From: Neptunomonas concharum
Lineage (GTDB): Bacteria > Pseudomonadota > Gammaproteobacteria > Pseudomonadales > Balneatricaceae
DNA: 64,000 nt
Assembly: GCF_008630635.1 (NCBI RefSeq)
Contig: NZ_CP043869.1
Coordinates: 3,038,501 to 3,102,500 of the forward strand
Reading direction: 5' to 3'
The notes below the pieces were generated by a model that saw only the letters and a program-made list of their open reading frames with translations, searched no databases and had not been told where the DNA came from. The translations under genes were made by a program, and so were the position numbers. Each line of letters starts with the position of its first letter. Position 1 is the stretch's first letter. Below, in pieces: positions 48,810 through 55,780 of the stretch.

Positions 48810-49327
48810 AAGAACATGCACTTGACGAGAGTCAGCACGCGCACACTAAGGCGATTAAGTCTGCATCATAAAGCGTCGACCATTGCGACCTTTCTTTGGA
48901 ATCCATCGCAACTGGGTATCAGATAAACCTTTCTTTTCCTGAAGTACGCACGCTCTTCTCCAAGCAGTACGCAGTCAGATTTAAGAACTTTGATTGGTCT
49001 GACTGTGAGAATAAGGTCGCAATTAACACCAAAATATACATAATCGCCAATAACCTTTGTATCAATAAAGTCTGTACTGACCCACTCGTTATCAACATTG
49101 TAAATAAAGCTAGACTCAATTATGTGTCTATCCGGTATACCTTTGAATTCTGACCTACTACATCTATACACCACCGACAGCTCATGCCAGAACAACATTC
49201 TCGAAAAAAACCAACCATATGTATTGATAGCTATAAACACTAAAAACAACGCACATATGAGAAGAGCGAGCATCTCAATCAAAATTCTTTACCTCTGTGT
49301 AATGTAAGAGACTGAGACCCTGTTATT
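48498..49327 (+). repeat. Direct repeat copy A (dgc 3' end plus small membrane-protein gene)
   Basis: This segment of about 830 bases recurs at 50605-51435 in the same orientation with scattered substitutions and a one-base indel. It covers the last third of the diguanylate cyclase gene and the convergent 138-residue gene. Copy A belongs to the intact gene. Confidence 0.95.
48866..49282 (-). CDS. Small membrane protein, 138 residues (copy 1)
   Basis: An N-terminal membrane span (about residues 4-26) is followed by a soluble beta-rich region with SSFIYNVDNEWVSTDFID and ending in a basic strand. The outline recalls DUF3592-type proteins, but I cannot confirm that. A paralogue with six substitutions (I9M, C10F, H53Y, V68I, D89G, I91T) lies at 50974. 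The reading frame is intact in both copies and most sites are unchanged, which suggests both are, or recently were, expressed. Position beside toxin relics makes an immunity role possible. Confidence 0.7.
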   Translation of the reverse strand: MIEMLALLICALFLVFIAINTYGWFFSRMLFWHELSVVYRCSRSEFKGIPDRHIIESSFIYNVDNEWVSTDFIDTKVIGDYVYFGVNCDLILTVRPIKVLKSDCVLLGEERAYFRKRKVYLIPSCDGFQRKVAMVDAL

Positions 49328-49397
49328 AAAAAACCACTACGTTGACTCGACACTCCAAACTCAACAAATGGAGCTTTAACTGTGCCATTTTTTTAAG

Positions 49398-49556
49398 ATG
49401 CTCCTTTCCAACCAAAAAGAGGTATTGATATGCCCTTATTTTGAAGAGATCGCAAAGCGATATGGCATAAGTACGCAAACCTCACGACGTATTAACCTTT
49501 TAATAGGCTGTACAATTCTGCTTACCCAGAACTTGAAAACTGGTACTAATCCATAA
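49398..49556 (+). pseudogene. Fragment of an AraC-family regulator (HTH region)
   Basis: The first 31 codons encode MLLSNQKEVLICPYFEEIAK... and match residues about 235-266 of the AraC regulator at 46509 at most positions (LLLSNQKEALICPPFEEIA). After RR the frame shifts; the other frame recovers SAYPEL, corresponding to SAYPQI of the regulator. Upstream and downstream parts of the gene are missing. It is a decayed copy of this regulator or a close paralogue. Confidence 0.8.
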
Positions 49557-49595
49557 GATTCAGCATAAAACGCTATTGAAACATATGCCTTCGAA

Positions 49596-49880
49596 CTAGA
49601 GCATTTTTGTGATCTCAAACTGATAAACACATACATAGAGGATTGCAGCCATAATTGTAGCTATTAGAAAAAAATAAAGACATTTTTCAATTTTGTTGCG
49701 AACATTTTCTACATGATTAGATGGAAAGAGTATTAAAAACGGAACCAAAGAAGTTATCACTTTTTTCCTACGGTCCATATGCTTTTCGTTAACTAGCCAT
49801 ATTATGGTAATTGCAGCTAAAGCAAGAGCTGAAAGAGTCATGCAAAAAAACATACAAATTATTAAGAACTTATCAATCAT
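49596..49880 (-). CDS. Small membrane protein, 94 residues; candidate immunity protein
   Basis: This protein has three likely membrane spans (about residues 4-30, 38-54 and 69-89) and a charged loop NHVENVRNKIEK. No family is recognised. It begins 10 bases after the stop of the Rhs-type C-terminal tip (49890-50042), on the same strand, which is where immunity genes of polymorphic toxins are found. A membrane immunity protein would suit a membrane-acting toxin. It is AT-rich compared with its neighbours. The ribosome site is weak. Confidence 0.55.
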   Translation of the reverse strand: MIDKFLIICMFFCMTLSALALAAITIIWLVNEKHMDRRKKVITSLVPFLILFPSNHVENVRNKIEKCLYFFLIATIMAAILYVCVYQFEITKML

Positions 49881-49889
49881 AATTATCTA

Positions 49890-50042
49890 CTATCGCAATC
49901 CCAGCTCTCTACCTAAACTTGTTGAGAACACGCTTGAGTCTACAGATGCACTATATCCTTTTCCGCTATTGAGGCTACCACCAACAAGCCCATAAGATAC
50001 ATTAACTTCTATAGTAATATCAAAATCAGCCCCTTCGGGATG
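49890..50042 (-). pseudogene. C-terminal tip of an Rhs/YD-repeat protein (no start codon)
   Basis: An open frame without a start codon encodes about 50 residues, including ADFDITIEVNVSYGLVGGSL and ending STSLGRELGLR. It directly continues the Rhs core remnant after a one-base frameshift, as the variable tip follows the core in Rhs toxins. Gly/Ser-rich YGLVGGS segments occur in membrane-directed tips, but no toxin family can be assigned. It is not translated in its present form unless from a non-canonical start. Confidence 0.5.
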
Positions 50043-50199
50043 TCAGTGATGGTATCAATACTACCCAGACTATCTGTATGTAACGGGTTTGCGGTACTTT
50101 AACATTCCCCTGCTGGTTAGTATGGCGGTAGGTGTCCGAGCGCCCCACCTGATCAGTGTACTGGTGAAAACTGATCAGGCGGGCCGGTATCAACTGGTA
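50037..50199 (-). pseudogene. Rhs/YD-repeat core remnant
   Basis: The minus strand encodes FHQYTDQVGRSDTYRHTNQQ...VPQTRY, then with a one-base shift TDSLGSIDTITD. Restoring a single C recreates RYHTDSLGSIDTITD, close to the YxTDxLGS motif of Rhs and YD-repeat proteins. Only about 55 codons of a gene that is normally several kilobases long remain. The remnant ends in the C-terminal tip at 49890. Confidence 0.7.
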
Positions 50200-50242
50200 C
50201 GGAGTGCTGTGTAAACTGTAATAGTTTACATAAAACAGGTTC

Positions 50243-50461
50243 TTATTTTTTCTTTTGAAGATTGAGCATTAGAAACCAATAAAAACAAATAGCGGCAACT
50301 ATTATTGTGCCTCCATCATTCTTAATAACATCAGTCATTACTAAAGTAATTGGGACTAAAGCTCCCATATCTCTAAGTATTTCTTTCACTAGAAAAGAGT
50401 CTGGCCAGAGCATTAAAAAACGCATTAGTAATGCATATACAACGATTACAGCTGAAGCCAT
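50243..50461 (-). CDS. Small membrane protein, 72 residues; candidate immunity protein
   Basis: This protein has two hydrophobic spans (about residues 2-18 and 46-66) around a short amphipathic stretch (SFLVKEILRDMG), and a terminal KKK. No family is recognised. Its ATG overlaps the stop of a frame without start codon (50461-50604) by one base (TAATG), as in coupled toxin-tip and immunity genes. Confidence 0.5.
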   Translation of the reverse strand: MASAVIVVYALLMRFLMLWPDSFLVKEILRDMGALVPITLVMTDVIKNDGGTIIVAAICFYWFLMLNLQKKK

Positions 50462-50604
50462 TACTTTATCCTTTGATCATTGAAATTCAGAATACCCGTA
50501 TTTGTAATTGTATCTAGTATTATACCTGTTACGGTAGCGGTAGCACCCTCAACTCGCAAATGGAAGTTTGAAGTTTGCTTGAAAGCCGGTTCATTTAATT
50601 GGAA
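50461..50604 (-). pseudogene. Truncated C-terminal end of an unknown protein upstream of the 72-residue gene
   Basis: The frame ends KQTSNFHLRVEGATATVTG...NFNDQRIK and then stops. It enters the repeat copy B at 50605, where it is only antisense to the GGDEF sequence, so the true upstream part was lost at the repeat junction. It may be a second displaced toxin tip, but nothing in the residues identifies it. Confidence 0.35.
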
Positions 50605-50979
50605 ATCCTCAGTAACATCGGTCACTGGATTCGACAACAAACTCGCGCCGATGATCTGTGCGTACGTTATGGAGGTGAAGAGTTTTTAGTGATGACACTG
50701 GCTACAAGTCATGCCGACATCATTAACCTCACCGAAAGAATCAGACACCCGACGTACTCCAATACCCACCCTGCACTTCCTAAAGTCACCCTCAGCGCAG
50801 GTGTCGCCATGCGACAACCAGAGGAGGACTTCCACTCCGTACTTTCACGTGCTGATCAGCTACTGTATAAGGCCAAGCGGCAGGGTAGGAACTGTGTGGT
50901 GATGGATTCACCTTATCTAGAGCATGCACTTGACGAGAGCCAGCACGAGCACACTAAGGAGATTAAGTCTGCATCATAA
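50605..50979 (+). pseudogene. 3' fragment of the diguanylate cyclase gene
   Basis: About 124 codons match residues 280-382 of the cyclase at 47661, including GGEEF and the I-site RADD. The sensor and the first half of the GGDEF domain are missing, so no activity is expected. Unlike the full gene, this copy reads through after MDS into PYLEHALDESQHEHTKEIKSAS and ends overlapping the convergent 138-residue gene, which probably preserves the original C-terminus. Confidence 0.9.
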
Positions 50980-51390
50980 AGCGTCGACCATTGCGACCTT
51001 TCTTTGGAATCCATCGCAACTAGGTATCAGATAAACCTTTCTTTTCCTGAAGTACGCACGCTCTTCTCCAAGCAGTACGCAGTCAGATTTAAGAACTTTA
51101 ATTGGTCTGACTGTGAGAGTAAGGCCGCAGTTAACACCAAAATATACATAATCGCCAATAACCTTTGTATCAATAAAGTCTGTGCTGATCCACTCGTTAT
51201 CGACATTGTAAATAAAGCTGGACTCTATTATGTATCTATCCGGTATACCTTTGAATTCTGACCTACTACATCTATACACCACCGACAGCTCATGCCAGAA
51301 CAACATTCTCGAAAAAAACCAACCATATGTATTGATAGCTATAAACACTAAAAATAACGCAAACATGAGAAGAGCGAGCATTTCAATCAA
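50974..51390 (-). CDS. Small membrane protein, 138 residues (copy 2)
   Basis: It is 132 of 138 residues identical to the protein at 48866: one N-terminal membrane span, then a beta-rich domain. The coding frame is intact. The 3' end overlaps the cyclase fragment by six bases, tail to tail. The function is unknown, with the same alternatives as copy 1. Confidence 0.7.
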   Translation of the reverse strand: MIEMLALLMFALFLVFIAINTYGWFFSRMLFWHELSVVYRCSRSEFKGIPDRYIIESSFIYNVDNEWISTDFIDTKVIGDYVYFGVNCGLTLTVRPIKVLKSDCVLLGEERAYFRKRKVYLIPSCDGFQRKVAMVDAL

Positions 51391-51436
51391 AATACTTTAC
51401 CTCTTTGTAATGTGAGAGACTGAGACCCTGCTATTG

Positions 51437-51848
51437 AAATATGTATTACTAAAGCACACATTATCATCAAGGCTTAAACTATTAACGCATTCCTACCTAC
51501 TAAGATACATTTAGCCTATTTTATAAATCTCATATTAAATCCCTATCGATTTACTCTCTATTAAAACAGATTTAATATCATATCTTAAGGCATATAATTC
51601 CACGTCAAGAACATAACCTAGTATAAATTAGTCAACACTTATAAGAATAAACTCTACGCCCCAGCAAAGTATAGGCTCTTGAATATACTTCCTGCATAAC
51701 ATGGCTAGTAAGTAACATTATTACAGGAACGACAAGTAAAGAGATTATATTTTTCCTAGAAACCCATCAGCCAGCCGGGTGAGTCTTGCGTCAGCTGCAC
51801 CTAACCCATTTCGTCGAAAGTAGCTGTTCACTGAGTTCTTATTGGAGC
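51437..51848. other. Gene-free stretch after repeat copy B
   Basis: This AT-rich stretch of 412 bases holds no open frame with coding character. The last 100 bases (from about 51750) are less AT-rich; a minus-strand frame there gives LGAADARLTRLADGFLGKI without a credible start and may be a relic. I see no terminator, repeat or tRNA. Confidence 0.5.
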
Positions 51849-52568
51849 TTACCCAAAGGGGGCAGCTTCGAAATTTGCACCAACAACCTTTCTCAATACC
51901 GCGTTGAGTGCGTCTAACTTTTCCAACCATGCTGATTTTGACGATATGCCTACATATAGCTTGACCACGTTTCCGGGCTTGAAAGATGATTTTTCAATAT
52001 ATTGATTTTGGCCATTGGCTTTGAGTTCGTAGTCAACTTGACAGTCGGTACCTATAAACGTATCGATACGCTCTTTGATGAGTAACTCAGGTAAAATTGA
52101 CTCCTGAGCAACAGGCATTTTTGTGATTTTCGTGTCATTATCAAATGCCTCATAATAGGCTGATCCGCTCACCATACCAACTTTCATTCCATAAAGGTCA
52201 CTATGATCCTTGACAGTATGTCCATAACTTTTTCTGACATAGAGCTGTGTTGAACAGGTATAATAATGTGGTGTTGTATAAGTAATATACGTTGCGCGCT
52301 CTTCGCGATATGCGAGCCCACTCATGGCATCGATTAGCCCATCTTGCATCAACTTTAAACATCGTTTCCAAGGACATTGGAAGTACTCCACTTTTACATC
52401 TAAAGCTTGCCCAATACGTTTCCAAAGTTCATGATCAATTCCACTGATTGTATCACCGTTAATAAATCGAAAAGGCGCCCACGCATCAACCCCAACAACT
52501 ATCTTGTCTGCATAGCTATTAAGAGAAGTGGTTAAAAGTAGGCCACACATGAAGAGTTTTAGCCGCAT
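51849..52568 (-). CDS. Periplasmic solute-binding protein (SBP_bac_3 family)
   Basis: This 239-residue protein has a cleavable signal peptide (LKLFMCGLLLTTSLNSYA). The binding domain begins KIVVGVDAWAPFRFINGDTISGIDHELWKRI and carries the DAMSGLAYREERATYITYT segment typical of amino-acid-binding proteins of family 3. Four cysteines (in FQCPWKRC, YTCS and TDCQ) could form disulfides. No permease or ATPase gene adjoins it, so it may be an orphan receptor-type binding protein. Confidence 0.82.
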   Translation of the reverse strand: MRLKLFMCGLLLTTSLNSYADKIVVGVDAWAPFRFINGDTISGIDHELWKRIGQALDVKVEYFQCPWKRCLKLMQDGLIDAMSGLAYREERATYITYTTPHYYTCSTQLYVRKSYGHTVKDHSDLYGMKVGMVSGSAYYEAFDNDTKITKMPVAQESILPELLIKERIDTFIGTDCQVDYELKANGQNQYIEKSSFKPGNVVKLYVGISSKSAWLEKLDALNAVLRKVVGANFEAAPFG

Positions 52569-52769
52569 CAGGACATCCTCATCGTTTAAAAACAGAAGGT
52601 TGGTAAAATTTAACTATAGATGCTGCCACCTAAAAGGACAAAAAAGCAAAGAGCAGAGGCTAGGAAGTACCCCGCCATTACTCATTCAAAAGCCGTACTG
52701 GTTAGCGTATAGTGCTCGCCTATTGTGATCTATCTTTAAAATGGGCCTTAGAGAGGGTTAAGGAAAACC

Positions 52770-53888
52770 ATGGGTATCTTTCGTATGTTGTTGGCAATCG
52801 CGGTGCTAATAAGCCACCTTCCTGAGCTAACTCAATCTTCTATTGTTTCGAGAGAAAGCCTTCAGGTATTTATCTGGTCAGGACACGCAGTTTTTGCTTT
52901 TTTCATCATCTCTGGCTTTTATATCTCTATGGTGATTAATGAAAAGTACTGTCACCTTGACTCAGGTACTAAGAAGTTTTATATCAATCGTGCACTGCGT
53001 CTTTATCCAGCCCACTGGGTTGTTTTGTTTCTCTATGCCTTAGCCTTCTATCTGACCAATACGCCGTCGTTTCTTTTAGGCGAATCCTACGGAAAAGACT
53101 GGTTACTACCCGTGGCTTTTCTAACCAATTTCTCTTTTTTTGGCGTTGAATTACTACCCTTCACGGACCAAAGTAACTGGGCATTTATTATTGGCCCGGT
53201 ATGGTCTTTAAGCTTGGAGGCGTATTTCTACTTATTGGCGCCTCTTCTTGTTACTCGCTCTTTGAAGCTCCTTATTTTACTGACAGGCGGGTTGCTGTTA
53301 ATCAGGATGGGGATGTATTGGTTGGATGTCCCTTTACTACCTTGGCGTTATTTTTTCTTCCCATCCGTTATGGTGTTCTTTTTGATAGGCACACTGTCAT
53401 ATCGCTTCTACGCCTTAATAAAGCATAAGCACCTTTCCCCTTGGTTAGGCGTAATAGCCGGCGCCGTATTATTTATGTTTACTATCAGTGAATCGTTTTG
53501 GTTAAAGGCCGGGGCAGGTTTAGATGTTTGGCAATCATGGGGATTTTATACAGCCGTTGCCGTCTGTACGCCTTTTCTCTTTCATTTAACGAAGCATCAT
53601 CGCCTTGATAATTTTATCGGGCAGCTGACTTATCCCCTCTATATCGGGCATATGTTAGTGATTATGGTTTTTCACCATATTGATACTGGATCGGTGGATA
53701 AAGGCCTGTTGGCACTCATTGGCTCTATATTGTTATCTGTGGCTTTATATTATTGGGTGGATAAGCCCGTTGACCGCCTTCGCATTAGGGTGACGAAGAC
53801 GACGTCTGGCTCGGCGCTTCCTCAAATACTACCTTGCGCCTTGCTAAGTAAATTCTTTGCGAAGGTCCAAGGTCGAACGCATCCCTAA
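52770..53888 (+). CDS. Membrane acyltransferase (acyltransferase 3 / OafA-like)
   Basis: This 372-residue inner-membrane protein has about ten hydrophobic spans. Family features are the first span FRMLLAIAVLISHLPE with the conserved histidine, the VFAFFIISGFYISMVI segment, the RALRLYPAHWVV arginine motif and GPVWSLSLEAYFYLLAPLL. Such enzymes transfer acyl groups to sugars of lipopolysaccharide, capsule or other glycans. No polysaccharide gene cluster adjoins it. It overlaps the convergent patatin gene by 45 bases. Confidence 0.87.
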   Translation: MGIFRMLLAIAVLISHLPELTQSSIVSRESLQVFIWSGHAVFAFFIISGFYISMVINEKYCHLDSGTKKFYINRALRLYPAHWVVLFLYALAFYLTNTPSFLLGESYGKDWLLPVAFLTNFSFFGVELLPFTDQSNWAFIIGPVWSLSLEAYFYLLAPLLVTRSLKLLILLTGGLLLIRMGMYWLDVPLLPWRYFFFPSVMVFFLIGTLSYRFYALIKHKHLSPWLGVIAGAVLFMFTISESFWLKAGAGLDVWQSWGFYTAVAVCTPFLFHLTKHHRLDNFIGQLTYPLYIGHMLVIMVFHHIDTGSVDKGLLALIGSILLSVALYYWVDKPVDRLRIRVTKTTSGSALPQILPCALLSKFFAKVQGRTHP

Positions 53889-54857
53889 GCTATCGAAGTG
53901 CTCATCTAGAAAGCGTTTTGCGGAGGCTCGACCTATATCCCGAAGGTGTGTCAGAAATGACCACTCTGCATTCAACTTACTAGAGGCGGATAGGGGGTTG
54001 AGTTGTTGTGTTTCTTCAATACGGTGTACTAAGACATCTGCATACTTTGTGCGATCTAACTTATTGTCATCTAGCAAGCGGTGTACAAAATCAATGCCTC
54101 TCAACTCCCGTAACAGCGACGAGTTAAAGGAGATTTCATTCACTCGATTGAGTATTTCCCGTGACGTTTTCGGTGTTTCCTGTCGCTCTATCGGGTTGAT
54201 TTGTACGATCACTACATCTTTCGAGCGCGTACCGTAAAATAGTGGGTACAGCGGTGGATTACCTACGTACCCCCCATCCCAGTAGGGTACGCCATCAATC
54301 TCCACAGCTTGGTAAAGAAAAGGTAAGCATGCGGATGCTAAAACCATATCTGAGGTTAACTCAGGACGCTCAAATACTTTAATTTTACCGGTATGTACAT
54401 TCGTGGCCGCAATAAACAGTTTTAGCGCACTACAGGCTCGCACTTTATCAAAGTCGATCGATGACTCTACCAAGTCACGCAACGGGTTGATATTGAGCGG
54501 ATTAACATCATAGGGCGAGGCTACTCGGCTAAGCAGATCATACATCACATAAGCCGGTGAGCTATCCAAACTCCAGCGACCAGTCAGGACATCTAAAGGG
54601 CTACGCTGAATAGGGCTTAAACTTCCCATTCTCGAAACTTGCAGCCAAAAGTCTTCAAGGGCTGCTCGCGCGCCGGCTGCTCCCCCTTCCATATACCCTT
54701 GAGCGAGTACAGCAGCATTCATTGCCCCTGCACTCGTGCCAGATATACCTTCTAGACTGATGCGCCCGTCTTCCATGAAAAAATCCAATACACCCCACGT
54801 AAACGCACCGTGAGACCCACCTCCTTGCAGGGCAAGGTTAATCGATTTTTTGCGCAT
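53844..54857 (-). CDS. Patatin-like phospholipase
   Basis: This 337-residue Ser-Asp dyad hydrolase has the oxyanion-hole motif LALQGGGSHGAFTWG (about 8-22), the nucleophile elbow GTSAG, and the DGG motif in YWDGGYVGNPPL with the catalytic aspartate. There is no signal peptide. It starts 15 bases after the 3-hydroxybutyrate dehydrogenase gene with AGGGGT upstream, a pairing seen in many proteobacteria, so it may act in lipid or polyhydroxybutyrate turnover. Confidence 0.88.
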   Translation of the reverse strand: MRKKSINLALQGGGSHGAFTWGVLDFFMEDGRISLEGISGTSAGAMNAAVLAQGYMEGGAAGARAALEDFWLQVSRMGSLSPIQRSPLDVLTGRWSLDSSPAYVMYDLLSRVASPYDVNPLNINPLRDLVESSIDFDKVRACSALKLFIAATNVHTGKIKVFERPELTSDMVLASACLPFLYQAVEIDGVPYWDGGYVGNPPLYPLFYGTRSKDVVIVQINPIERQETPKTSREILNRVNEISFNSSLLRELRGIDFVHRLLDDNKLDRTKYADVLVHRIEETQQLNPLSASSKLNAEWSFLTHLRDIGRASAKRFLDEHFDSLGMRSTLDLRKEFT

Positions 54858-54872
54858 CCTGTTACCCCTGAG

Positions 54873-55655
54873 TTATTGTGCGACCCAACCACCTTCGACA
54901 GGCAAAGTAGAGCCCGTAATCGAAGCCGCACCATCACTACATAAAAATACAGCCACTGCAGCGACTTGCTCTATGGTTACGAATTGCTTTGTCGGTTGAG
55001 CCTTAAGCATGACATCCTGCTTAACCTCTTCCTCAGAGATTCCTCGTGCTTTTGCGGTATCCGCTACTTGCTTTTCTACCAGCGGCGTCCATACATAACC
55101 TGGGGCAATTGCATTGACTGTAATACCAAACTCCGCCATCTCTAGCGCAACCGTCTTCGTCAAACCTGCGATCCCATGCTTGGCAGCCACATAGGCAGAC
55201 TTGTAAGGGGATGCAACCAGTGCGTGCGCAGAAGCTGTATTAATGATCCGTCCCCAACCCTTAGCCTTCATACCCGGAATAACTGCTTTGGTTGTATGAA
55301 ATGCCGACGTAAGGTTGATACCGATAATCGCATCCCACTTCTCTCTAGGTAGCTCTTCAACCGGTGATACGAACTGAATACCCGCGTTGTTAATGAGAAT
55401 ATCAATGCTGCCAAAACCTTCCTGAGCGTCCGTGATCATAGCTTCAATTTCATCAGGCTTAAGCATATTAGCGCCAGAGAATAAGACTTTTACACCGAAC
55501 TCTGCTGCTAATGCGGCGCGTATTGCTTCGTTTTCAGCAGGATCACCTAAACCATTGATCATCAAGTTAGCGCCTTGTGCCGCTAGCGCCTTCGCCATAC
55601 CCAAACCAATACCTGATGTAGAACCAGTAATGACTGCATTTTTTCCTTTCAACAT
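54873..55655 (-). CDS. bdhA: 3-Hydroxybutyrate dehydrogenase
   Basis: This 260-residue SDR oxidises 3-hydroxybutyrate to acetoacetate with NAD. Motifs are TGSTSGIGLGMA, NNAGIQFVSPVEELP, the catalytic serine in NTASAHALVASPYKSAYVAAKHG with Tyr and Lys, and the C-terminal GGWVAQ. The ATG at 55655 has a GGGTGAG site upstream; a GTG three codons earlier is possible. Together with the patatin gene it forms a short operon for ketone-body or storage-polymer use. Confidence 0.9.
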   Translation of the reverse strand: MLKGKNAVITGSTSGIGLGMAKALAAQGANLMINGLGDPAENEAIRAALAAEFGVKVLFSGANMLKPDEIEAMITDAQEGFGSIDILINNAGIQFVSPVEELPREKWDAIIGINLTSAFHTTKAVIPGMKAKGWGRIINTASAHALVASPYKSAYVAAKHGIAGLTKTVALEMAEFGITVNAIAPGYVWTPLVEKQVADTAKARGISEEEVKQDVMLKAQPTKQFVTIEQVAAVAVFLCSDGAASITGSTLPVEGGWVAQ

Positions 55656-55780
55656 CGATCTCACCCTTTCATCTATGTTTAGTGCTGGGGTATTTAGTTA
55701 GCCAAATTAGCCCAGTTTTTCTTAGTATAAGCAAAACAGTATCACAAATATTGCAGTGCACAAAATCATCTAAGGGCTGA

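Larger units (their letters stand above)
50605..51435 (+). repeat. Direct repeat copy B
   Basis: It is the second copy of the segment at 48498-49327, starting exactly 2107 bases after copy A and differing by scattered substitutions and one inserted base. The left border is sharp (ATCCTCAGTAAC); similarity ends after GAGACCCTG-TATT. Confidence 0.95.

Noticed and set aside
50211-50229. Inverted repeat GTAAACT-N5-AGTTTAC after the 72-residue gene
   Set aside because: AT-rich seven-pair stem without a T tract; it could be a weak terminator but is not distinguishable from chance.
50480-50689. Plus-strand frame of 69 codons with a hydrophobic N-terminus
   Set aside because: It crosses the repeat junction and continues out of frame through the GGDEF fragment; chance frame.
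48498-51435. Possible composite transposon because of the flanking direct repeats
   Set aside because: The repeats contain dgc and a small membrane gene, no transposase, no terminal inverted repeats and no target duplication.
51745-51930. Minus-strand frame of 61 codons at the end of the solute-binding protein gene
   Set aside because: Most of its start region is out of frame inside the binding protein gene; only the end (AADARLTRLADGF) looks protein-like and it has no credible start.
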